Below the pieces are notes generated by a model. That model saw nothing but the letters and a program-made list of their open reading frames with translations, was not told where the DNA came from and did no database searches. The position numbers were made by a program, and so were the translations under genes. From NCBI GenBank assembly GCA_026197195.1, contig JAPHUG010000349.1:1-5214 (forward strand): DNA of 5,214 bases, in the 5' to 3' direction. Shown here in pieces: positions 1-4,619 of the stretch. Within the stretch, counting starts at the first letter, position 1. Every line of letters begins with the position of its first letter. The stretch comes from Sedimenticola sp. GTDB lineage: Bacteria; Pseudomonadota; Gammaproteobacteria; Chromatiales; Chromatiaceae.

Positions 1-78
1 CAAATAAACAATGATCCCAAAAATATTGGGAATAACAAAGAACATAATATGTTCTATCTTGTCTGCTTTATCGTCCAT
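1..78 (-). CDS. Partial membrane protein, start of a third gene cassette
   Basis: An open frame of 26 codons begins with ATG at 78-76 on the minus strand and leaves the window at its left edge without a stop. The visible protein has a charged start (MDDKADKIEH) followed by a hydrophobic stretch from about residue 11 (IMFFVIPNIFGIIVYL), which reads like the first membrane helix of an inner-membrane protein. The start codon lies 14 bases after the end of the attC site at 92-145, the normal distance for the first gene of an integron cassette. No clear Shine-Dalgarno sequence is visible, which is common in cassette genes. The family cannot be recognised from so few residues. Confidence rests mainly on position and on the charged-then-hydrophobic pattern. 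Confidence 0.55.
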   Translation of the reverse strand, partial: MDDKADKIEHIMFFVIPNIFGIIVYL

Positions 79-91
79 ATGATTTTGTACG

Positions 92-145
92 CTCTAACGC
101 TGCCAGCAAACGTGCGAAGCATCGTTTTGACTGGCCTTGTTAAGT
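92..145 (-). other. attC: attC recombination site of the lipoprotein cassette
   Basis: Read on the minus strand, the site starts with ACTTAAC (145-139, matching RYYYAAC) and ends with GCGTTAGAG, whose GTTAGAG (98-92) fits GTTRRRY except for the last base. Between them lies an imperfect hairpin: GCCAG (102-106) pairs with CTGGC (131-135), AAACG (108-112) with CGTTT (123-127), and TGC (113-115) with GCA (119-121) around a 3-base loop. Unpaired bases at 107, 122 and 128-130 make the arms asymmetric, as in attC sites that IntI recognises as folded single strands. At 54 bases it is at the short end for attC. The orientation matches the minus-strand genes on both sides. Confidence 0.75.
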
Positions 146-544
146 TTCTTTTTTGCACATCAGTGGACCCGCTGCAACTTGACTGTGACCACCTCCAGAT
201 GCAGCTTGCGCTGCAAGAACACCCAAAATTCCCCCACCATATGCTATAGCCGGGATACTCTTGCCACCATAGTTGTGGTTAAAAATCTTAGGCGAACCTT
301 CATAGCTATTTTTGCCACATATTTCAGATGCTTTTTCATGCCATTTGGCTATTTTTTGTTCTTCAGAACCCCACCCGTTATATCTAAGTAAGTAGCCATG
401 CTTTGCTGACCCAAGTACTTCATATGTTTTATTAGAATTATCTCTGGTTAAAGAGTTTCCTGATTGGCATCCTGTGAGGAAAATTAAGATTAATAGAATT
501 ATACCATTTTCTATTTTCATGCTACTTCCTTGATTAGAACTTAA
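98..544 (-). mobile_element. Integron gene cassette carrying the lipoprotein gene
   Basis: This is the unit an integron integrase would move, bounded by the predicted cut points after the G of GTTAAGT (545) and after the G of GTTAGAG (98). It contains one minus-strand gene with a very short leader and its attC at the 3' end. There is no room for a promoter of its own, so expression should depend on a promoter upstream, to the right. The DNA is visibly richer in A+T than glpD and glpK. The boundaries are inferred from the attC consensus and are not proven. Confidence 0.7.
140..520 (-). CDS. Small cassette-encoded lipoprotein of unknown function
   Basis: The 126-residue protein begins with a lipoprotein signal peptide: a charged start, a hydrophobic core (IILLILIFL) and the lipobox LTGC, with Cys18 as the lipidated residue. 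Gln at +2 instead of Asp argues for sorting to the outer membrane in a Gram-negative cell. The mature part has a polar region with a WGSEEQ..KWHEKASEICG stretch (about 50-69) and a hydrophobic, Gly/Ala-rich segment (about 91-119). Cys68 and Cys122 could form a disulphide in the periplasm. The ATG at 520 is preceded by AGGAAG at good spacing. The stop codon TAA (142-140) lies inside the first conserved box of the attC, as often seen in compact cassettes. No family is recognised; it probably acts in the envelope. Confidence 0.85.
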   Translation of the reverse strand: MKIENGIILLILIFLTGCQSGNSLTRDNSNKTYEVLGSAKHGYLLRYNGWGSEEQKIAKWHEKASEICGKNSYEGSPKIFNHNYGGKSIPAIAYGGGILGVLAAQAASGGGHSQVAAGPLMCKKET

Positions 545-611
545 CGCCTAAAGCAGCCGATATTAACGAGCGGGTAGCGAGTTAATTGTCGGCTGCCTTT
601 TCTTGTTAAGC
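539..611 (-). other. attC: attC recombination site of the membrane-protein cassette
   Basis: On the minus strand the site begins with GCTTAAC (611-605, RYYYAAC) and ends with TTTAGGCGTTAAGT, whose GTTAAGT (545-539) fits GTTRRRY exactly. The AAC-AA start and GGCGTT end are typical attC features and fix the orientation as minus. The inner arms pair strongly: GCAGCCGA (553-560) with TCGGCTGC (589-596), and ATTAAC (562-567) with GTTAAT (581-586). One unpaired base (561) faces two (587-588), and the loop has 13 bases (568-580). Length is 73 bases. It lies 2 bases after the stop codon of the upstream gene and 18 bases before the start codon of the next. Confidence 0.88.
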
Positions 612-1132
612 CTTCAGTCACGGGTGTCAAGAGCATACTTTTCCCCATAAAAGGACTCGTACTCAATTATTAGATCCGTTCTTTTTGCTGCGTGCTCTAC
701 TTCCTCTTTACCCATTGAAAAGCCATCCAGAAACTGTACTAAGGATATGCAGATATTTTCTTTTGCACCTAATGCGAAGCCAGCAGCCAAGTAGGCATTT
801 TGCGATTTGTACGGTTGGTTAGGCAGAACAATTTTCAGAGCCTTTTCTATTGGCTCGGTGCCTTCGCCTGACACAACTTTATTATCTACTCGGATTTCAA
901 ATTTCTTGATCAGTGCCGGACCAATACCATTGTTCAGGAGATATACACCGTAGCTACCTTTTTCAAAGTCTTTCGAGTTCCATGTGGTTAAGTGAGGACG
1001 CACTGAAATTCTATTGTGCTCTCTCATTTTGCTGGCTTGCGATGCAGTGAGTAATAGTGCACACAGAGCAATTACGGCACTGGCACTTGCGGCTATAGCT
1101 TCTGGTGACATACACATTCCTTGGAGGCTTAA
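545..1132 (-). mobile_element. Integron gene cassette carrying the membrane-protein gene
   Basis: The cassette runs from the predicted cut in GTTAAGC (minus strand, 1133-1127) to the cut in GTTAAGT at 545. It holds one minus-strand gene and the attC at 539-611. It is the last cassette on the glpD side: no attC-like hairpin lies beyond 1133. The site at 1127-1133 is therefore either an attI-type site, the remnant of a lost attC, or a chance boundary. The first two possibilities fit because the gene begins right after it. Confidence 0.68.
614..1111 (-). CDS. Single-pass membrane protein of unknown function, cassette gene
   Basis: I chose the ATG at 1111-1109, giving 165 residues, because AAGGA lies 6 bases before it. 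The in-frame ATG six bases upstream (1117) directly abuts AAGGA and has no proper spacing. Residues 4-27 form a hydrophobic helix rich in Ala and Leu, followed by a positive cluster (KMREHNR). This suggests a signal anchor, with the rest of the protein (about 30-165) a soluble domain, probably cytoplasmic by the positive-inside rule. That domain opens with VRPHLT and contains YLLNNGIGPALIKKFEI (about 57-73), a pattern I associate with small anchored proteins of unknown function common in cassettes and other accessory DNA. No catalytic motif is visible. The TGA stop (616-614) lies 2 bases before the attC. Confidence 0.85.
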   Translation of the reverse strand: MSPEAIAASASAVIALCALLLTASQASKMREHNRISVRPHLTTWNSKDFEKGSYGVYLLNNGIGPALIKKFEIRVDNKVVSGEGTEPIEKALKIVLPNQPYKSQNAYLAAGFALGAKENICISLVQFLDGFSMGKEEVEHAAKRTDLIIEYESFYGEKYALDTRD

Positions 1133-1133
1133 C
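1127..1133 (-). other. Outer recombination box of the cassette array
   Basis: GTTAAGC on the minus strand matches the GTTRRRY core at which integron integrase joins cassettes. It lies 15 bases before the chosen start of the first cassette gene. Unlike the two attC sites, it has no inverted partner or hairpin on its upstream side. Upstream there are direct repeats instead, an arrangement that loosely resembles an attI site (one core box plus accessory repeats). Calling it attI is inference, because no integrase gene is present beside it. Confidence 0.5.
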
Positions 1134-1144
1134 AGTATTATTCA

Positions 1145-1158
1145 GCGACACGTGACGC
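1145..1158. repeat. Palindrome copy 1, GCGACA-CG-TGACGC
   Basis: A 6-2-6 inverted repeat with one mismatch (A at 1155 where a perfect copy would have T). The flanking bases extend the match to copy 3: the 19 bases 1140-1158 match the reverse complement of 1390-1408 at 17 positions. It lies 12 bases upstream of the array's outer recombination box. Candidate roles are an operator or a recombinase/transposase binding site. Confidence 0.6.
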
Positions 1159-1180
1159 CTATCCAACTGACACCTATCCG
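1153..1180 (-). repeat. Tandem direct repeats GGATAGGYGTCA
   Basis: On the minus strand, CGGATAGGTGTCA (1180-1168) and TGGATAGGCGTCA (1165-1153) are two 13-base copies differing at two positions, with a 15-base period. A third, weaker copy, TGAATAGGCGACA, lies at 1302-1290. The 15-base pair ends inside palindrome copy 1. Close direct repeats beside a GTTRRRY box recall the accessory integrase sites of attI, but could equally be operator half-sites. Confidence 0.55.
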
Positions 1181-1197
1181 CTCATTTACAAAACAAA

Positions 1198-1226
1198 AGT
1201 ATTCATTAAATTCCCAGCAAATTCAA
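1198..1226 (-). promoter_or_regulatory. Weak candidate promoter reading into the cassettes
   Basis: On the minus strand, TTGAAT (1226-1221), a 17-base spacer and AATACT (1203-1198) resemble sigma-70 boxes, with 4 of 6 consensus bases in each. The position would fit a cassette promoter (Pc), with transcription crossing the direct repeats before the first gene. In AT-rich DNA such matches arise by chance, so this is only a candidate. Confidence 0.25.
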
Positions 1227-1267
1227 GTCGTTATTTTCCTTTAATAAAACCACTCAGAGCAGCATAT

Positions 1268-1281
1268 GCGACATGTGTCGT
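1268..1281. repeat. Palindrome copy 2, GCGACA-TG-TGTCGT
   Basis: An inverted repeat with five perfect pairs (CGACA/TGTCG) around two bases; the outermost pair is G/T. It starts 123 bases after copy 1 and 122 bases before copy 3. A separate TGTCGC half-site follows at 1290-1295. TGTCGTAAAACTCC at 1276 resembles the inverted TGTCGCAAAAATCC next to copy 3 (1395-1382, 12 of 14 bases), so similarity extends beyond the palindrome. Confidence 0.6.
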
Positions 1282-1389
1282 AAAACTCCTGTCGCCTATT
1301 CAGTTAGGGTAAATGCTAAAGTATTACTCGTAACATACTGTTATTATTATTAATACTAGAAGACTATGGTATTTTCTTGGGGGATTTTT

Positions 1390-1403
1390 GCGACAGGTGT
1401 CGC
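1390..1403. repeat. Palindrome copy 3, GCGACA-GG-TGTCGC
   Basis: A perfect 6-2-6 inverted repeat, 52 bases beyond the glpD stop. It could fold with a 5-bp stem and 4-base loop, but on the minus strand it is followed by an A-run instead of a T-run, so it does not look like an intrinsic terminator for glpD. The bases to its right (GTGTCGCTGAAT, 1397-1408) occur inverted, 12 of 12, at 1140-1151. Confidence 0.65.
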
Positions 1404-1454
1404 TGAATTCGGTTTTTTATGCAGGAGAAGATGGATGTTATGTTGTTGAAATAA

Positions 1455-2969
1455 CTATTTAATACCTTCAAGCCAGGCTGTAAATTGCTTAATCTCTATC
1501 GCACTTAATCGTAGCCCACGCTTTGTTCTCCGCCAGAGAATATCGTCTGCGGATTCGGCATACTCATGGTCAATCAGGTAGCGAACCTCTTTTTCATAGA
1601 GTTGCCCGCCAAAATGAATTCCCAAATCTGCTTCACTTGCACTCTCTTCAAGCAAGGTTTGTATGCAGGTGCCGTAGTGCCCCGCATAGGATTTCAGCAG
1701 TTGTTTATTCATCCAGGGGTAACGCCTTGTACACTGATTGAAAAACAGTTTGAAATCACTGTTGGCCATATCACCACCGGGCAGGTGGCTCTCGGCTGTC
1801 CAGGCCGCCCCTTCGATCGCCATACACTCAGATAGCAGGTCCATCACCTCTTCCGCAAGTTTTCGGAATGTGGTGATCTTTCCTCCGTAGATGGAAAGTA
1901 TGGGTGCTTGTTGGCTATCCAGGTGCAGGTTGTAGTCACGGGTGACTTTTGATGCATTACTTACAGCGTCATCATAGAGTGGACGCACACCACTGAAGCT
2001 CCAGATCACAGACTCAGGATGAATGGGTTGCTTAAAATATTCACTTACTGCTGTACAGATGTATTCCACCTCGTCCGGTGTTATTGCTACTTCGTCAGGC
2101 AGTTCATCCAATTCAATATCCGTTGTGCCCAGCAAGGTATAGTTCTCTTCAAAGGGAATAGCAAAAAGAACCCGCCCATCGGTGTGCTGAAAGATATAGG
2201 GATAGTCATGCTCAAACAGCCGCGGGACAACAATATGGCTTCCCTTTACGAAACGAACACCATGGGTCTGGTCAGCACTGACACCCAAGCCTAGCACTTC
2301 CTCTACCCAGGGGCCTGCGGCATTAACAACGGCCTTTGTTTTAACTTCGATGGTTTTCCCATCACGTTCATTTTGTAGAGTTGCAGACCAATGGTCCGTG
2401 TGGCGTTTGAGTGAAAGACAGCGTGTATGTGTGGCGATAACTGCGCCACGTGCCTCGGCATCCTTGGCGGTCAAAACAACTAGACGTGCATCATGCACCC
2501 AACAATCTGAATACTCGAACCCAGATTTATAGACCGGTTTTAGCATGCCCCCTGCGATATGCCTACGTAGATCGACACTATGTGAAGCTGGTAGCATTTT
2601 TCGCCCACCCAGATGGTCATACAAAAACAGGCCAATACGTATCATCCACTTGGGGCGTAACGCCTTGTGATGGGGAAGAATAAAGCGCATCGGGTAGATG
2701 ATGTGTGGTGCTGAACGGAGCAGTACTTCCCGCTCTTGCAGTGCGTGATGTACCAGTTTGAAATCGTAAAACTCAAGATAGCGTAATCCACCATGTATCA
2801 GCTTGGTACTGGCCGATGAGGTATGCTGGGCCAGGTCATCTTTTTCACACAGGTAGACCTGCAGTCCCCTGCCCGCCGCATCCCTGGCCACACCGACACC
2901 ATTGATGCCCCCGCCGATAACCAGTAGATCGATGGCGTTTAAAGTGGGTACGATGTCATTTGGTGGCAT
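1455..2969 (-). CDS. glpD: Aerobic glycerol-3-phosphate dehydrogenase (GlpD)
   Basis: This FAD enzyme oxidises sn-glycerol 3-phosphate to dihydroxyacetone phosphate at the inner face of the membrane and passes electrons to quinone. The 504-residue length is close to E. coli GlpD (501). The N-terminal dinucleotide motif IGGGINGVGVARDAAGRG (18-35) matches family signature 1. Further conserved blocks are SSASTKLIHGGLRYLE (51-66), FEYSDCWVHDARLV (151-164), KGSHIVVPR (242-250), SGVRPL (326-331) and GGKITTFRKLA (362-372). In the last block Phe368 replaces the usual Tyr of signature 2, a mild change. The C-terminal domain with DHEYAESADDILWRRTK is intact. The start is ATG at 2969 with AGGGG ten bases upstream. 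It is divergent from glpK, which supplies its substrate. I see no frameshift or missing core motif. Confidence 0.97.
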   Translation of the reverse strand: MPPNDIVPTLNAIDLLVIGGGINGVGVARDAAGRGLQVYLCEKDDLAQHTSSASTKLIHGGLRYLEFYDFKLVHHALQEREVLLRSAPHIIYPMRFILPHHKALRPKWMIRIGLFLYDHLGGRKMLPASHSVDLRRHIAGGMLKPVYKSGFEYSDCWVHDARLVVLTAKDAEARGAVIATHTRCLSLKRHTDHWSATLQNERDGKTIEVKTKAVVNAAGPWVEEVLGLGVSADQTHGVRFVKGSHIVVPRLFEHDYPYIFQHTDGRVLFAIPFEENYTLLGTTDIELDELPDEVAITPDEVEYICTAVSEYFKQPIHPESVIWSFSGVRPLYDDAVSNASKVTRDYNLHLDSQQAPILSIYGGKITTFRKLAEEVMDLLSECMAIEGAAWTAESHLPGGDMANSDFKLFFNQCTRRYPWMNKQLLKSYAGHYGTCIQTLLEESASEADLGIHFGGQLYEKEVRYLIDHEYAESADDILWRRTKRGLRLSAIEIKQFTAWLEGIK

Positions 2970-3050
2970 TCTCTGTCTACCCCTAAATCGACTATAGTGT
3001 CTCTATCATCCATACTATAAATCACTATAACAATATCGTTGAGTGATGTT
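2970..3050. promoter_or_regulatory. Shared glpD-glpK divergent control region
   Basis: The 81 bases between the two start codons are AT-rich and must hold the promoters of both genes. ACTATA occurs three times (2991, 3014, 3024), the last two as ACTATAA spaced 10 bases apart, and ACTATAGT (2991-2998) is itself palindromic. TATAAA (3016-3021) and TATAAC (3025-3030) could serve as -10 boxes towards glpK. TTGTTA (3034-3029, minus strand) with GATGAT 17 bases on is a weak option towards glpD. No match to the E. coli GlpR operator was recognised by eye. Exact promoters are not assigned. Confidence 0.55.
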
Positions 3051-4544
3051 ATGTCCAACTTGCCATTGATACTCAGTATTGACCAGGGCACCACCAGCTC
3101 CCGAGCCATTCTCTTTGACAAAAGCGGACACTCGCTTTTTACAACCCAGCAAGAGTTTTCGCAGCACTTTCCTGAATCTGGCTGGGTTGAACATGACCCA
3201 GAGGAGATATGGCGCACTGTTCTGTCAGTTACGCGAGGGGCGATCAACGCGGCAAAGGCAATGGATCGTCCGATCGCATCCATTGGCATCACCAATCAGC
3301 GCGAAACAACCGTGGTATGGGAAAGGAGCAGTGGCAAGCCGATCTATAACGCGATTGTCTGGCAGGACAGAAGAACCGCCCCGCGTTGCACAGAACTCAA
3401 GCAGGCAGGTCATGAGCAGGCCGTTATGGATAAAACAGGACTGCTGTTGGACCCCTATTTCTCTGGCACCAAGCTTGCCTGGATTCTGGATAACGTCCCA
3501 ACCGCCCGTGAAAGGGCTGAACAGGGTGATCTGGCTTTTGGCACCATTGACTGTTTTTTACTCTGGCGTTTCACCAAGGGAAGAGTACACGCCACCGATG
3601 CCACCAACGCAGCCCGAACACTGCTGTTCAACATCAAAACCCATCGTTGGGATGATGACCTGCTCTCTCTGATGAATGTTCCCGCTGCAGTGCTACCCGA
3701 AGTGAGAGCCTGTTCAACGGCATTTGGTGTGACAGATACAACCTTGACCGGTGAATCATTCTCTATCGGTGGTATGGCGGGCGATCAACAGGCGGCGGCT
3801 TTTGGGCAGACCTGCTTCCACCCTGGTATGACCAAAAGCACTTATGGCACGGGTTGTTTTGTGCTGGCCAATACCGGCAGTACCCCACTCACATCAAATA
3901 ATAAGTTGTTAACCACCATTGGCTACCGATTAAACGGTGAGACGACCTATGCACTGGAGGGATCGATATTTGTGGCTGGTGCCGCCGTACAGTGGTTGAG
4001 AGACGGCCTGGGTCTCATCAACAGCGCCGAAGAGACAGAGGCGATTGCCCGTACCGTTGAACATAACCAAGGGGTCTACCTGGTGCCCGCCTTTACCGGC
4101 CTTGGAGCCCCACACTGGGACCCCGATGCACGGGGAGGACTGTTTGGCCTGACCCGGGGGACAGGGATCAAAGAGGTTGTACGGGCAACACTGGAGTCCG
4201 TCTGCTATCAAACGCATGATCTGTTTAATGCCATGACAGAAGATGGTATACGGCCTACCCATGTCCGGGTTGACGGGGGCATGGTAAACAATGACTGGCT
4301 ATGCCAGTTTCTGGCCGACATCCTGAATCTAACAGTACAACGCCCCAGGCAGACGGAGACTACCGCGCTAGGAGCTGCCTATCTAGCGGGTCTGCAGTGT
4401 GGTGTCTATAACGCCTTGGAAGAGCTTGAGGCTAACTGGGAACAGGAGAGGGCTTTCAAGCCGGACCTGGATGACTCGGTTCGAGAGGCACTTCTTCAAG
4501 GCTGGCAAGCGGCTATCCGACGGGTACGGAGCACTCCGCAATAG
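3051..4544 (+). CDS. glpK: Glycerol kinase (GlpK)
   Basis: Cytoplasmic FGGY-family kinase converting glycerol and ATP to sn-glycerol 3-phosphate, which traps glycerol and feeds GlpD. The 497 residues span the full family (E. coli 502). I start at ATG 3051 because [18 protein letters not shown] then aligns with the E. coli N-terminus (Asp11 in both), and GAGTG lies just upstream. An in-frame TTG at 3039 has no ribosome site. Visible motifs are DQGTTSSR (11-18, ATP site), NQRETT (82-87) with Arg84-Glu85 for glycerol, [13 protein letters not shown] (136-148, FGGY signature 1), GDQQ (244-247) with catalytic base Asp245, YGTGCF (265-270), and GLFGLTRG...RATLES (363-383, signature 2). The loop before GDQQ (about 229-241) lacks the GGTR segment that binds fructose 1,6-bisphosphate in E. 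coli, and also the phosphorylatable His of Gram-positive enzymes. Confidence 0.97.
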   Translation: MSNLPLILSIDQGTTSSRAILFDKSGHSLFTTQQEFSQHFPESGWVEHDPEEIWRTVLSVTRGAINAAKAMDRPIASIGITNQRETTVVWERSSGKPIYNAIVWQDRRTAPRCTELKQAGHEQAVMDKTGLLLDPYFSGTKLAWILDNVPTARERAEQGDLAFGTIDCFLLWRFTKGRVHATDATNAARTLLFNIKTHRWDDDLLSLMNVPAAVLPEVRACSTAFGVTDTTLTGESFSIGGMAGDQQAAAFGQTCFHPGMTKSTYGTGCFVLANTGSTPLTSNNKLLTTIGYRLNGETTYALEGSIFVAGAAVQWLRDGLGLINSAEETEAIARTVEHNQGVYLVPAFTGLGAPHWDPDARGGLFGLTRGTGIKEVVRATLESVCYQTHDLFNAMTEDGIRPTHVRVDGGMVNNDWLCQFLADILNLTVQRPRQTETTALGAAYLAGLQCGVYNALEELEANWEQERAFKPDLDDSVREALLQGWQAAIRRVRSTPQ

Positions 4545-4561
4545 ACGGGTACTTTCCCCGG

Positions 4562-4589
4562 TTGAAATAGGTTGACCGACAGGTATTAT
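4562..4589 (+). promoter_or_regulatory. Candidate sigma-70 promoter for the hydrolase gene
   Basis: TTGAAA (4562-4567), a 16-base spacer and TATTAT (4584-4589) each match the consensus at 5 of 6 positions. The predicted start of transcription (about 4596-4598) is some 22 bases before the GTG start. This would let the hydrolase be expressed apart from glpK, although no terminator blocks read-through from glpK. Confidence 0.4.
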
Positions 4590-4603
4590 TCACCCTTCGG
4601 TCA
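4573..4603. repeat. Inverted repeat over the candidate hydrolase promoter
   Basis: TGACCGA (4573-4579) and TCGGTCA (4597-4603) are perfect 7-base inverted arms separated by 17 bases. They bracket the TATTAT box and the predicted transcription start. The wide loop and lack of a T-run argue against an intrinsic terminator for glpK. A two-site operator is possible, but chance is not excluded. Confidence 0.35.
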
Positions 4604-4619
4604 CGACGAGATCACATGA

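Larger units (their letters stand above)
1134..1454. other. Gene-free junction between glpD and the cassette array
   Basis: No open frame here looks like a protein, and no tRNA or strong intrinsic terminator is seen. The segment is AT-rich and contains three palindromes, several half-sites and two short direct repeats, described separately. Several longer matches are also spaced about 122 bases apart: AAAGTATT at 1196 and 1318, and CTGACACCTATC at 1167 against CTGTCGCCTATT at 1289. This suggests an old tandem duplication. Transcription from glpD could run through into the cassettes, since no hairpin followed by a T-run is visible on the minus strand. Confidence 0.6.

Noticed and set aside
15..54. 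Inverted repeats TCCCAA/TTGGGA (15-31) and GAACAT/ATGTTC (40-54)
   Set aside because: Both lie within the predicted coding region of the third cassette, are AT-rich and short, and do not fit attC or operator geometry; probably chance.
49..391. Plus-strand open frames of 66 and 84 codons
   Set aside because: They lie antisense to the lipoprotein gene and across an attC site, and have no ribosome site or recognisable domain. The minus-strand gene has a lipobox and good start signals.
1115..1117. Upstream ATG as the start of the membrane-protein gene
   Set aside because: The AAGGA ribosome site touches this ATG directly, while it is 6 bases from the next in-frame ATG at 1111. The product would differ by two residues only.
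1014..1244. Plus-strand open frame of 76 codons across the first cassette boundary
   Set aside because: It is antisense to the membrane-protein gene and runs into the repeat-rich gap; the composition of its product is not protein-like and no start signal is visible.
1145..1403. CRISPR array
   Set aside because: Only three palindromic copies of 14 bases exist, spaced about 108 bases apart, and the intervals resemble each other. CRISPR repeats are longer with short unique spacers.
1523..2683. Plus-strand open frames inside glpD
   Set aside because: They are shadows of the intact glpD gene on the other strand, with no independent coding evidence.
3039..3041. TTG as the start of glpK
   Set aside because: It has no ribosome site and adds four residues not found in relatives; ATG 3051 aligns with the E. 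coli start.
2939..4262. Other-frame and minus-strand open frames over glpK, including one of 197 codons
   Set aside because: The glpK frame matches the whole glycerol kinase family with all motifs, so the overlapping frames are shadows.
4573..4603. Intrinsic terminator for glpK
   Set aside because: The arms are only 7 bases with a 17-base loop and no T-run follows.
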